Below, one piece after another: positions 9,914-21,042 of a stretch of 64,000 nt of DNA (the stretch's first letter is position 1; each line of letters opens with the position of its first letter). The stretch is from Pelobates cultripes (taxonomy: Eukaryota > Chordata > Amphibia > Anura > Pelobatidae). Location: NCBI GenBank assembly GCA_933207985.1, contig OW240921.1, forward strand, positions 25,112,386 through 25,176,385, read 5' to 3'. The translations under genes were made by a program, and so were the position numbers. Under the pieces are notes generated by a model. That model was given only the letters and a program-made list of their open reading frames with translations, did not search any database and was not told where the DNA came from.

Positions 9914-12900
9914 ATGACGCAATTCTTACCACCCAATTTGTTGGCGCTGTTTGCTCCAAGAGACCCTGTTCCTTATCTGCCACCGTTGGAAAAACTACCC
10001 CATGAAAAACATCACAACCAGCCCTATAGTGGAATTGCTCCTTATATTAGGGAATTTGAGGTGAGTATTTGGTTTGTGGGGGGAAAAGCAGATCTACAAA
10101 GTTCTAATTACATCTTTTATGATTCGTTCTATTTTCATGACTTTTATTTTTTTAATATAGGACCCACGAGATGCCCCACCACCAACTAGAGCTGAGACCC
10201 GTGAGGAACGGATGGAAAGAAAGGTAAACACGTCTTTTGTTTAATCAGGCTTTCTGTTAAAAAAAAAAAAAAGACAAACCTTTATTTCTAATTGATGGTA
10301 AATGGAATAGATCACACATTTGTTTTTGTGTTTTGAACACATGTAAATTTGCATACTTTATGGGTTTACCTACCCTGTTGTAATATGTTATTTGGACATC
10401 TGTTGGCTGCTGAATTCAGCCAAGTTATGAGACAAAGGCAATTTTTAATACTGGTGCGAGGGAGCTGTGCATTATAAGGAGCTATAGTGTTGTTTTCATG
10501 GCACTATAGTTTAACTTTATTAAAGCAAGCATCTAACATTGCGTAAGTAGGTTTTGTGACAGGTCATAATCATCTTTGTGCATTATTTCAATTTTATAGC
10601 GACGAGAAAAGATAGAAAGAAGACAGCAAGACGTGGAGAATGAATTGAAAATATGTAAGTGAATTTCTTTGTAAATAACTTTTAACAGCTCTTCTTTAAG
10701 CTGTACCATAATGTGTCTCAAAAAAAAAAAAAACCACACAGAACCTTATCATTTGGTGCGACTTACGCTCCCAAGACCCCATACTCTTAATGTCTTCCTA
10801 TTGTCCGAGTGAGTGTAGAGAAATGTTTGAAAAGCTTTGTAAAGGAAAGAGTTTTAAGACTGTGCAGTCTGTACTCAAAACCCTTTACTCCTTCTCCTGC
10901 TTCTTCATGGTACATTTGACTCCACAGCACTGTAATTTATATAAAGGTGTCAAAGGTTTTGTTTAACTCTACAGCCCTGGAAAATGATCTTGCCGTAGTT
11001 GACATCCAACTTTGCAGTCTTGTAATACTTTTTGATATCTATTGTTTTACCTAAAATATCGTTGAAAGCTTTTCCTTATATTCAGTTTGTGTAGTGCTTT
11101 GATGTGTAGGTGAAGTGTTCTGACAAGACGTCCTCATTATTAGAGAAATGTATTGATTTATCTTTTTTGTCCACCAGGGGATCCACATAATGATCCAAAT
11201 GCTCAAGGAGATGCCTTCAAAACCCTGTTTGTTGCTAGAGTGGTATGTTCCTCTTACTTTTTCTTGGCCTACCTTTCCAGCCAGTGCTAATGGTTACTGC
11301 TCATTTCTCCTGAACATCTTGGTCTGTCTTACTGTTCCAAAACAAATCTGTATTTGCTGTCAAAACATAACTTTTCATAAATTAGTCTACTATGCCAAAA
11401 TATTTTTGTTTTCATAACACTCTTGTAGATTAGCCTTTTTCTTCTCTTTAAACTTCCGGCTCTTATTTTTCAGAACTATGACACCACAGAATCCAAGCTG
11501 CGGCGAGAATTTGAAGTCTATGGTCCAATTAAACGGGTATGTAAAAAATGTTACTAAGAGCATTTTTCAGGTATTGTGTACAAAAATGTTTTCAGATGAT
11601 ACTATCTGGCACTGCTTGTGTTTGAAAAATTGGTGAATGCTCCCAGATATTTCCTAACTTTTTAAAGATACAAATTTTAAGATGCTGTACCATCTACATG
11701 TCCAAATAGTAATCCTAAGTATCTAATTCTAAGTTTGCAAATGTATACATCTATTTAAACAATCAACATTTATGGTTTTGGTGTATTATTTACACTTTTC
11801 TTCCACTTTTAGATTCACATGGTATATAACAAGCGATCTTCAAAACCACGTGGATATGCCTTCATTGAATACGAACACGAACGAGATATGCACTGTAAGT
11901 CCCTGATATATATTTTCATGTTAGCAGTAGCATTTGCAAACATTTACTATATGGAATAAAGTTCATATGTTTGTGTGAAATACCCTTTAAATGCAAGGGT
12001 TAATTTTTCAAAAGGTAAGTCCTTACAATGCATTTATTTGAGTGGGTACCCGAATTCCACTAATCCCACCGCTACACTCAACACTGTGCCGGGCAATATT
12101 GTTTTTATTTTTTTGCTTGAAATGCTCTGTGTGTGTTCCAAACATTGTATTGGACTTCTTTTAAATGTTGCTGTGGATTTATTAGCCTGATGGAAAGCTG
12201 CAATCCTCTGAAGTTATTTGTGGTGAAGTTAAAGAACCATGGTAAGATGGTAAAGGATGGAACTCCATCGTGCTTGTGTTTTGGGAGTACTCAGGAAAGC
12301 TGTGCTTGTATTGTGCTGTGTGAATGGTACTTTCCCAATGCTAGTGGATACTTGGCTCTGTAAAGGTGGTAGTGATTTAACACTATATAAAAGCTTTGTA
12401 GGTTTTGCCCATCTCAAATAATTTGGGATTATTGTAATCCGGGTCCTGCCAACTGTAGGTGATAGAGGATGGGCAACTTCTTCAGAGACTGCCATGTATA
12501 AAAATGATTTCCAAGTGCAGAGTTTAGTCACTTGATGTTTAGCTATGTGTAAAATGTGCATTACCCATGGCATCTTTTCATTAAGGGCTGAACTGTACCC
12601 AAAGATTTTAGATGCTAGTCCCTTTTTTCGTCTCGCATTGCTCCTTAACCATTTGTATGTCAGATGAGCATCGCAGTCCTGTTGCGTGGCAATGCATTTT
12701 TGTATTCTCTGGCACCTAACGTGTTGATGGAGTAACTCTTCTTTAGGAACTGTAACGCGTGAACGCTAGTGTCCGCTTATGTAGGTTTGGAAGTTTCTTA
12801 GCTTGCAGTTGCCCATCTTTATACTTTATAATGTTGGGTTCTTGATTTAGTTAAATAGAAGATTTAAAAAAAAAAATAAGCTTTCTGTACAAAGTGTAAT

Positions 12901-15900
12901 GTGAGTGGGGTGTATTAATTTTGTGTTCTTATTGCCACTGCAGCCACCATTGTGATGGCAATTGTCACTGCTGGCTTGCAGCTGATGCTAATGCTCCCCT
13001 TTACAACATCTCATTGTATGGTTGGTATAAGGGTTTGTATGATGGGTAAGACTTTGCAGTATTTACACACAAGACACGGAAGGCAGTATAGATAGCCCAT
13101 CCACTAGTTATGCTGGATAAAAGCAGAGTACACTATACAAATAACAGCCCTTTACCGACAAGTGAAGTTAACTGTAGGCATACAAAGGATATATATATAT
13201 ACACTTGCCTATTTTGAATCAATGTGACTTAGCCCCCTTTTTGCTTAGTTTCCTCTCTCAAGTGATCTAGTTTAGTGTAATATGTTGACATGCATGGCTA
13301 TCTTAATGTCCAATCACTCCCTACCCCCTTATCCCTTTCACATGCAATTGTTCTATTGCTTTTTTGTTTTTCTTTTTCTACTTGTTTTTGTAGCAGCCAT
13401 GCAGTTTGCATATACAGCACCCCAATTTGTTGAAATTTCCCATTATAGATAGAATACAAGAGTATTGTCCAGAGCTTCCTATGTGATAAGACAGGACACA
13501 GGCAATCTGTATTCTACTTTATCAGTAGTTGGTATATTGGTCTTCACAGGTGCTTAGCAGCTATGTGACAGGAAGCACAGACGCATGCAGGTTCACTCAG
13601 TTACATTTATGCACACTGACATATACACACATCTACATCACATTTAAGTTAAAATAACATTTACCAATGTACCAGTACCATAAGACATTTTAGTGCAGGA
13701 AGACACTGATTTCACTGTGCAATCATTGGAATTGTTTCTCATATTTTTAAAACTGCAAATACTTAGGTCTTCAACTGTCACCAAAATTGCGTTAATTTGG
13801 CTAGATGGCTTAGCATGCCTACAATTTTAAATTTTCTCTATATATCCCGAGTGCACAAACCAGGTTTTTTTTATTTTTTATTCTGCCTTGTAACTTTTTA
13901 TTGCAAGATAAATAACTTGGCTAAAATAGGTCAATTTAAAAGAGACGGTCAGATTTCGAGCTTTTTTTCTTTTTATGCCGTCTAAATTGAGGGAGTCCCT
14001 GCCATACAGAATGGATGGTAAGTCCTGAGTTCGTGAAAATCCCAGTATTGAGTGACCTTATTTAGATAGACGGTATAACATAGCTTTCCATCAATTTGAT
14101 ACATACTCCTGATAGGGAATTTTGTATTGAGGATAGACAATACCTTTTGAGAAAATAAATTATATTAACTTATTTCAAAATGCTATTAAATGTACTAGTT
14201 TAGACTTAAAAAAAAAAAAAAATTTTTTTAAGAAGTGCAGGAAGATTTGTAGAGGGCAAATGGGTGATAATATGCCTTATGTAGTAGCTCATTTGGAGCA
14301 ACTACACATTTTAAAACTGAAGCTTATGCAAGGTAAGATAGCAGGGCCCAGGTAAGCCACCTCTATGGGACAGCTATTGGCCTTCTCATTGGCGTATGAT
14401 GCTTCAATCAAATAGAGGCAAATAACGAACCACCCACCCAACCGGCAATGGTAAATCTTCACTTTCTAAAGGATGAAGCTGAAGACTATACTTGGATGGA
14501 GAGGGGTAGGTGTGGGGCAATAGTTTGTGTGTTTGTCAGACAGACGACCATGTTTAAATCTTTAGTGTTTATGGACTGGAATTGGTTAACCTACCCGGTT
14601 TGAGGCCTTGGTGCTTCAAGAGGACAATGGCCTTTGCCCCAACTACTTATCTTGGCTGACCTGATCACCATGACTGTGGGCAGAATGACTTTCAAAACAA
14701 CCTCTAGTAGAAATCTTGTAAACCACTTTTCATTAATCTAGCGCAGCTGGTATTCCTACTCAAACGTGTTAAGCTGATTTTACCCTACAACTTCTTGAGG
14801 GTTTTTAAAACCACACAAAAATAGGCTGGAAGATTTCAACTCTTTTACTACAAGGGATTTATTTTTATTTTTTGTAAATCCAGGGGTCTATAAACTTCTG
14901 TATAAGGAGAGATCCTTTCTTTATGAAAGAAGTGTCAAGTTATAAATCCAGCAACTGTGTTTCTGGTTGCTATTGCTCACTTGCACCTCATGTCACATTT
15001 CCTTAAAAAAAGTAATTGTTCTTGCTTTGTTAAAACTAGAATTGATTCCACAGAATAAGAGAAGGTTAAAATGTTGCTACCTGGGTTATCTTTATATTTA
15101 GTTGAATCTTACATAGACATACAACATTTTGTAGACATACAAAACAAACATCTGAAGCCAATTTGTTTTATTTCTCCTTGGGAGAAAAATAATCTCCATG
15201 GCATGCAGTGGCGCCTTTGTTTATGCCTCCAGCATCATCCGATCTGGAGAGTTACCTCTTCATCTGTAGATGCAAGTTCTATTGTAAGTTTGTTTAAAAT
15301 TCAGAAAAGCATCAAACTTTTTTTATTTATTTATTTTTTACACAAAAACAGTGCCCGGGGCAGTGATACCCTTTCTATTTGTGCATATATATTTTTTCAA
15401 TTTATTTTTTTGTTTACGGGTGGGCCCCCGACTTAATCTCTCTTCATTTTAGGCTTATGAATTGCATAGCTTTTGTCTGTTCGTTTTAGTGGTAAGAACT
15501 TAATTTTTTAGCTGAGTGTGTCCCATTGCAAGTAGACATGATAAGGGGGGTGGGGTGAGGGCTACTCTAGAAAATCCCGAGCAGACTTTGAATTGTTGCC
15601 TGACAGACATTCATGTGGGGTTGATATCCAGCGTCTTATACCATATGTGGGGAAAAAGAAAAAAAAGTTCACTGTTACAAAGGATTTAAAGCAGCTGAGG
15701 CAGGTAAGACCATTTCTCAGCTGCCAGAAACACCAGACTTTCCAATACCAATAAAATCAATGGAACTGCCAAGATTGAAACATCTTTTACCAAGATATCT
15801 TCATGAAATTCGTTGAATTTGAGTCGTTAATTTGAGAGGTTTTGTAAGTAGTTACACCAGGTAAACTTTTTTTTAACTATATATTTTAAATTTACTTTGG

Positions 15901-18900
15901 TGCTGTGTAGTGCTTATTTGCTTTTTTTTTTTTCGTAGCTTATTGACTACGACTTGGTTTATTAGATCAAATTCCCTATACACCCAGTGTATTATACACG
16001 TCAGTGCACCATTAATAATGAAGATTCACTGCCCCGTCCTTTAATCTGTTGGGTAATTAAAATTCAAATTTGGCTTAATTTTTTTTTGCCAAGCAGGCAT
16101 TTGAAACACCTTTTATTGTGAATCTGCCCCATTGCTTGGTAAGTCTACATGCTCAAATTCCCTCCTTTTTAGTCTGAGATCAGCCCTACACAAGTAATAT
16201 TTTAAATTATTTAGGAAATATACATTTCCTAAATTTTAGTAAGCATTCCTAAGAGTAACAGTGAATCATTTTTTTAATATAACCTTTTTGTTTTCCTTCC
16301 AGCTGGGTACAAAATAAATATACAGAAACATTTTGGGGAAAGGGGATGTTGGTGATGAGTGGGTAAAAAATGCTGTTTTTGGATATAGAATAAACGCTGC
16401 AGGACAGACTTGTAATTGTCTAGGTTTGTACCACTTGGAAACTGCAACCTGTTGAAATATCAACTGGTTTGTTATTCAAGCTTCCTGAGTAGTAATTGTA
16501 TTTATTTCTGCAGCATGTACATTGTCCATTAACGGCACTTATTGCCTTTTCAAACCCCATTCAACTAAAGTAAAGATTTACTCAAGATCTGTTTCATAAG
16601 CATAGCAGGGGAGGCTATGCTTTATGATCGGCATAATCTAGAATGCGGTTTGCCTTATTTTATATATAAGGTTAAACTTAAGTGTGCCTCTTTATGGGAG
16701 GGGGGTTAATATTGTGTTTAAGCTAATTGGTTTGGTTTTGTCCTTCTGGAAATGATTTGTTACAGCGGCATACAAGCATGCAGATGGAAAGAAAATTGAC
16801 GGAAGGCGTGTTTTGGTTGATGTTGAAAGAGGTCGTACAGTGAAAGGGTGGCGCCCACGGAGACTTGGTAAGCCCATATTTCTGGATCTCTGGTTGTTTT
16901 CAGTGGGATGAATTGGGGTTGGCCTGCATCATTATTTTTTTCTTTCCATGTTCACCTTGCCAATGTTTAAAGCAAACTGTCAATCTTTGTACTTTAGTGG
17001 GTTATGAACTGTTAAAATTCATTGTATGTTAACTTTTCCATTAGGTGGTGGCCTAGGTGGTACACGAAGAGGAGGAGCCGATGTCAATATCAGACATTCT
17101 GGGAGAGATGACACATCGCGATATGATGAAAGGTATGCATGTCATTTTAAATGGAATGTTTAGAAACCCAGCAAGAGGAGATTCCTAGCGGTTTTTTTTT
17201 TGTTTTTTTTTGCGTATTTACCCAATCATTTTAGTTTGACACGGTAGACTTGATGTAGTACACTGTGAAACGTGCTCTGTGCATAGAAATAGGCTCTTTA
17301 AATGGTAAATGTCCGAAATTACAATCTAAAAGCCGCTACAACACTGTTGTGGAAATCGCTTCTGTCCACCAAATCGTAGATATTGTGCAAATCAGGGGGT
17401 TTGAAAGATGACATCCACCATCAATTCCTTAAGTGGAGCGCTGTATAACTACACTCTCCCTTGTTACAGGGGTATAGGTTAATCCACTATAGGGATATTG
17501 AAAAAAAGGAGGGAAAAAAAATCTAATGGTGAAGTATGTATAGTACTTTAAGTAATATGCCAAAATATATAGAAAACAAACTCACGAGTGAAGAGCCAAG
17601 TATAGGACTGGCTCAAATCACGACCACTTTGGTGTATTTAGGTGACACTTTTTCCCTCCTTGTTTCATCTGTATCCTCAAAAGAAAGCACAGAAACAATG
17701 TTTCTAGTCGAGTAAGTCAAGCACAATGTGAGCGGTAATAAACCAAATACATTTTGCTAATCTTTACCAGAGCAAATTAACCTGGCTCTGGGTGTAAAAG
17801 CTTGTTATACATTGAAGGGGGGTAGCCCTTCTTTGTTTGATGTAGATGGAGTCGACAGCCGATGGGACTTTAAATCCAGTTAGATAAAGTTATTAAAACC
17901 TAAGCATGAAATTAAAACAAAATAATGTCCACATATAAAGCTTTCTTGCTTCGAGACGAGTTTCGCCCTTTCCTCTGACTTTCTCAATCAGAGTTCTCAT
18001 ATTCTCGTCCATCCCCATCTTTTAAGTCAATGTCCTGCTTTGTGATTTGCTCTGCCGATCGTTTCCTATCCAATCACACTCGCGGAGAATGTGGGCATCT
18101 TATCAACAGCTGATTTTACTCAACATCCCTGTTCACGGAAGTGATGTAGTGTCTCTTCACTTCCTTTTTTCATGCCGACATTTTTCGCCATTGGCGTCTC
18201 CAATTTTTCCCTTACGGGATTGATGGCCGGATACCTTAGAATATCCCCATGTCCTTGCTCCACTAAATCTTATAACAACCATGCACTTGTTTTATGGTGT
18301 GTTGCAAGTTAAAGCATACCTTTGATTATTCCCCGGTGTCTCGAACACTAGTGTTATGGTTGTTCTCTGCTTGCATATTTAAATCTACTTACCTGTAATA
18401 CATGTTTAAATCTATTTACCTATAATATGTAACTGTAGTAGTGTATTTATAGGAGAATTTTTATTGTGTAAACTAAGATGTTTGAAAAAGAGAACAATAT
18501 TGTGTGTTTATATAATATATAAAATGTTTCTTATCAGGGATCGTGACAGAGAGCGCGAGAGGGGAGATCGTCGGGAGCGAAGCCGTGAACGGGATAAGGA
18601 ACGTGTTGGTGAGAGGCGCAGGACTCGTTCCAGGGAACGCAGAAGGAGAACTCGAAGTCGGGAAAAGGATGAAAGGAAGCGCAGCAGAGAGAGGAGTAGG
18701 GACAAAGATAAAGATAAGGACAAGGACAAAGATAAGGATAAAGATAAGGACAAGGACAAAGACAAGGACAAAGATAAGGATAAAGATAAGGACAAGGACA
18801 AAGATAGGGACCGCAAGCGCAGGAGTCGCAGTAGAGACCGCAAACGGGACAGAGATCGTGACAGGGAAAAAAAAGAGGAAAGGGTTGAGGGTGAAGTACC

Positions 18901-19351
18901 TGAGACTGAAGCAGTTGGTGAGGAATTGCAAGTGGGTGAGTTGGGTGTGGATGGAGTTGAAATAAAACCCGAGCCAGAAGAAAAGAGTAGAGATCGTGAC
19001 AGAGATAGGGACCGAGATAAAGACAGAGAGAAGGATAAAGATAGAGATCGTGATAGGGACAGAAGACGAAGTCACAGAGACCGGGACAGAGACAAAGATC
19101 GTGACAGAGATAGGGGGGATAGGAGAAGAGACAGAGACCGTGATAGAGATAGGGACAGAGAACACAAACGAGACAGAGATAGAGGTGAGCGCACTGAAAA
19201 GAGAGAGGAGAGAGCTCCTGATAATGGTATGATTCCTGAGCCTGTTGAGGAGACCAGCCAAGATATGTACTTGGACCAAGAATCCATGCAGTCTGGAGAT
19301 GGATATATTTCCACAGAGAATGGTTATCTTATGGAACCTCCTATGGAGTGA
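9914..19351 (+). CDS. SNRNP70: U1 small nuclear ribonucleoprotein 70 kDa (U1-70K), nine coding exons
   Basis: U1-70K binds stem-loop I of U1 snRNA in the nucleus and helps the U1 snRNP recognise 5' splice sites. The coding exons are 9914-10060, 10161-10223, 10600-10654, 11178-11242, 11474-11536, 11813-11894, 16766-16867, 17045-17132 and 18538-19351. All introns are GT-AG and the phases join without error to give 492 residues. The N-terminal tail (1-100) begins [15 protein letters not shown]. The RRM follows, with RNP2 TLFVARV (about 104-110) and RNP1 RGYAFIEY (144-151), then the basic [12 protein letters not shown] linker. The last exon encodes an Arg/Asp/Glu/Lys-rich low-complexity tail ending [18 protein letters not shown], which is very like the conserved vertebrate C-terminus. 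The protein is longer than the human one (437 residues), largely because of a run of 17 Asp-Lys pairs. The start matches the conserved family start. I see no break, so the gene is probably functional. Confidence 0.97.
11895..16765 (+). other. SNRNP70 long intron 6
   Basis: At 4871 bases this intron is far longer than the others (100-1405). It splits the RRM coding region between His158 and Ser159. No transposon dominates it, unlike the flanks of the gene. Two short segments have good acceptor and donor words and would bring in an early stop: 12186-12241 and 15453-15491. See the findings for this possibility. The remainder shows no other gene. Confidence 0.8.
17497..18000 (-). mobile_element. 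Decayed PLE terminal fragment in SNRNP70 intron 8
   Basis: On the - strand, a hammerhead-like core (17987-17961) is followed downstream by a CCAGAG..CTCTGG hairpin (mirrored at 17769-17792) and then by GTGAGTTTG, TACTATACA, TTCACCATTAGA and a T/C-rich end. The same order occurs in the PLE copies at 47.1-47.8 and 57.4-58.1 kb. It has no coding sequence and lies within the intron. Confidence 0.65.
18701..18802 (+). repeat. In-frame Asp-Lys hexanucleotide repeat, 17 units
   Basis: GAY-AAR codons repeat 17 times, encoding residues 277-310 of U1-70K as (DK)17. Codons alternate irregularly between GAC/GAT and AAA/AAG, so several higher-order duplications of 18-42 bases are visible. The array probably grew by slippage and is tolerated because it preserves the charged low-complexity tail. 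Confidence 0.95.
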
Positions 19352-19690
19352 TCTTCTTTATCCTGGTGAACACTCCCTCTTCATGGACTATTTTGTTTTC
19401 CTTCTCTTCCAAATCTGGATTTTGGTGTACATTCAAGTCACGCCTACCATTTGCAATGTTTTTCTTTTGATTCATGCATACAATTGGACTATTTTTATTT
19501 TTTTCCTGATTATAATAAATGTAGAGTAACAAACTGTAAATTCAAGATGAACTTTAAAGTACATTTAGTATTTTCATCTTTTTGTAGGTAGGTATGTTTG
19601 GCAAGTTTATGTAGCTATTCTAATGTCATCAAACTTGTGTAAATTTGAATTTTTTTTTTAAGGGACTGAACAATAAACACTTTTAATGTT
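19352..19690 (+). other. SNRNP70 3' untranslated region
   Basis: The stop TGA is at 19349-19351. A possible early poly(A) signal AATAAA is at 19514-19519. A better one is at 19672-19677, followed by a GT-rich stretch (GTTCGTGGGTTATTT) suitable for cleavage downstream. I infer transcript ends near 19695. Confidence 0.75.
19672..19677 (+). terminator. Poly(A) signal AATAAA for SNRNP70
   Basis: AATAAA lies 321 bases after the stop codon, with a GT-rich element about 12 bases downstream. It is the best candidate for the main polyadenylation signal. Confidence 0.7.
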
Positions 19691-20084
19691 CGTGGGTTAT
19701 TTATTTTTTATTTTTTTAAAGTAAACTATTTGTTCTAGTGGACCTTTCCGCTTGGGTTAAGGGTTTTAACGCTAGTGGGGCTTAGGAAATTGAGTATAAT
19801 CCCTGCTAAATACATTGATACAGAGTGATGAATGTTAGTGGGCAGAAGTACTTCCCATCTCTTATCCTGTGTATATTCTCAGTCATACAGGGATAGTCAG
19901 TAGCAGAACAAATACAAAAAGGCCCTAGTGCAAGGTATTTAGAAGCCCTCCGTAGCCAAAAGGTAGATCCTAGTCTGTCGTCCAACTCCATGTTTAGCTG
20001 GGTATTTACCCTTCGCCCATCATTGCAGAGCTGTAGTTGTGAGCATTGTCTGTGTTTGAACATAAGTACTGCTTTATTTAGACT

Positions 20085-20230
20085 AGGTGTATGTGAATGT
20101 ATGTATTTGTGTATAGTGTTGGCGTTAGAATGCAAGGGTGTATTTGTGTGTGGTGTTGCAGTTTGATAGTAGTGGTGAATTTATATGTAGCATTGGTGTT
20201 TGTGTATGCTCAGAGGTATACATATACCCT
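20085..20230. repeat. Minisatellite related to 1325-1680
   Basis: It shares GTGTTGGCGTTAGAATGCAAGGGTGT and a TACACTG-type ending with the repeat near 1.3-1.7 kb. It is non-coding. Confidence 0.5.
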
Positions 20231-20821
20231 GATGCACACTGGCACAAACTATAATCTCAATATTTGTAGCAATCCTCCTGTTATATCTTTTGGGTGCAGG
20301 AGGGTGGCTACCTTGGGGTCTGCTGGCTGACTGGATGCAGTGGGACTGCTGGCTGGGGCTAATGCAGCCTCTTTCCTCTCCCCCTCCTCTCTGCCTAGCA
20401 TTTGGGATTACTCTGAGTAAATTGAAAACTCTGAGGAAGTGACCTGTACTCCCAGCATTGCTGACCTAACTAACTGTACCTGATCAGCATTACCCATCAT
20501 GTGGCATCGCCGCTGCTGTGCCACCGGTAGTTATTCCGCTGGATAGTGTTCTATGCAAGCAGTAGCAGTACTGTTTATACACCGCCGCTGATCCTGCATC
20601 ACTATAAGCAGTATGAGCAGCCTATAACAGTAGGTCATGAATAAAAAAACAAATTGCTTTTCACTGGCAGCAGCTCTTACAACCAGCAGAATTTCAAGGG
20701 AGAATAAAAGCCATTTTAATGGTACAGCAAGAGCTTGAATCAGGTCTCTTGTGTGAAGTTTGAGACAAAACAGAAATCCTCCCTACAGTGTAGAAACTGC
20801 ATAGATCAAGTTGTACTTCGG

Positions 20822-20875
20822 GATGTCACCCATCTCCTGTTTTCAGGAGTCTGAAAACAGGAGATGGGTGACATC
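20822..20875. repeat. Perfect 25-bp inverted repeat with 4-base loop
   Basis: The arm 20822-20846 begins GATGTCACCC and ends TTTTCAG. It is mirrored without mismatch by 20851-20875, with loop GAGT between. Nothing beyond the arms is symmetrical, so the structure is a clean snap-back. It sits between the end of SNRNP70 and the element at 21043. Confidence 0.95.
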
Positions 20876-21042
20876 TGCTGGATAAATATAGGAGTATAAG
20901 GACTCTAAAACCAAGTTTATACCAAGTTTTAAAATGTTGACATTTCAAATTGGTCAATATGAAAGTTTTTGTTTTGTTTTTTTTTAATTTATTTTTATTG
21001 TAAAAATGAAACGTTAACATTCTATTCTTTACAAAAAAATTT

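Noticed and set aside
18473..19279. Open frame of 268 codons on the - strand opposite the last SNRNP70 exon
   Set aside because: It is the shadow of the Arg/Asp/Lys repeat coding on the + strand. Its composition is low complexity and the + strand exon is supported by splice phase and C-terminal similarity.
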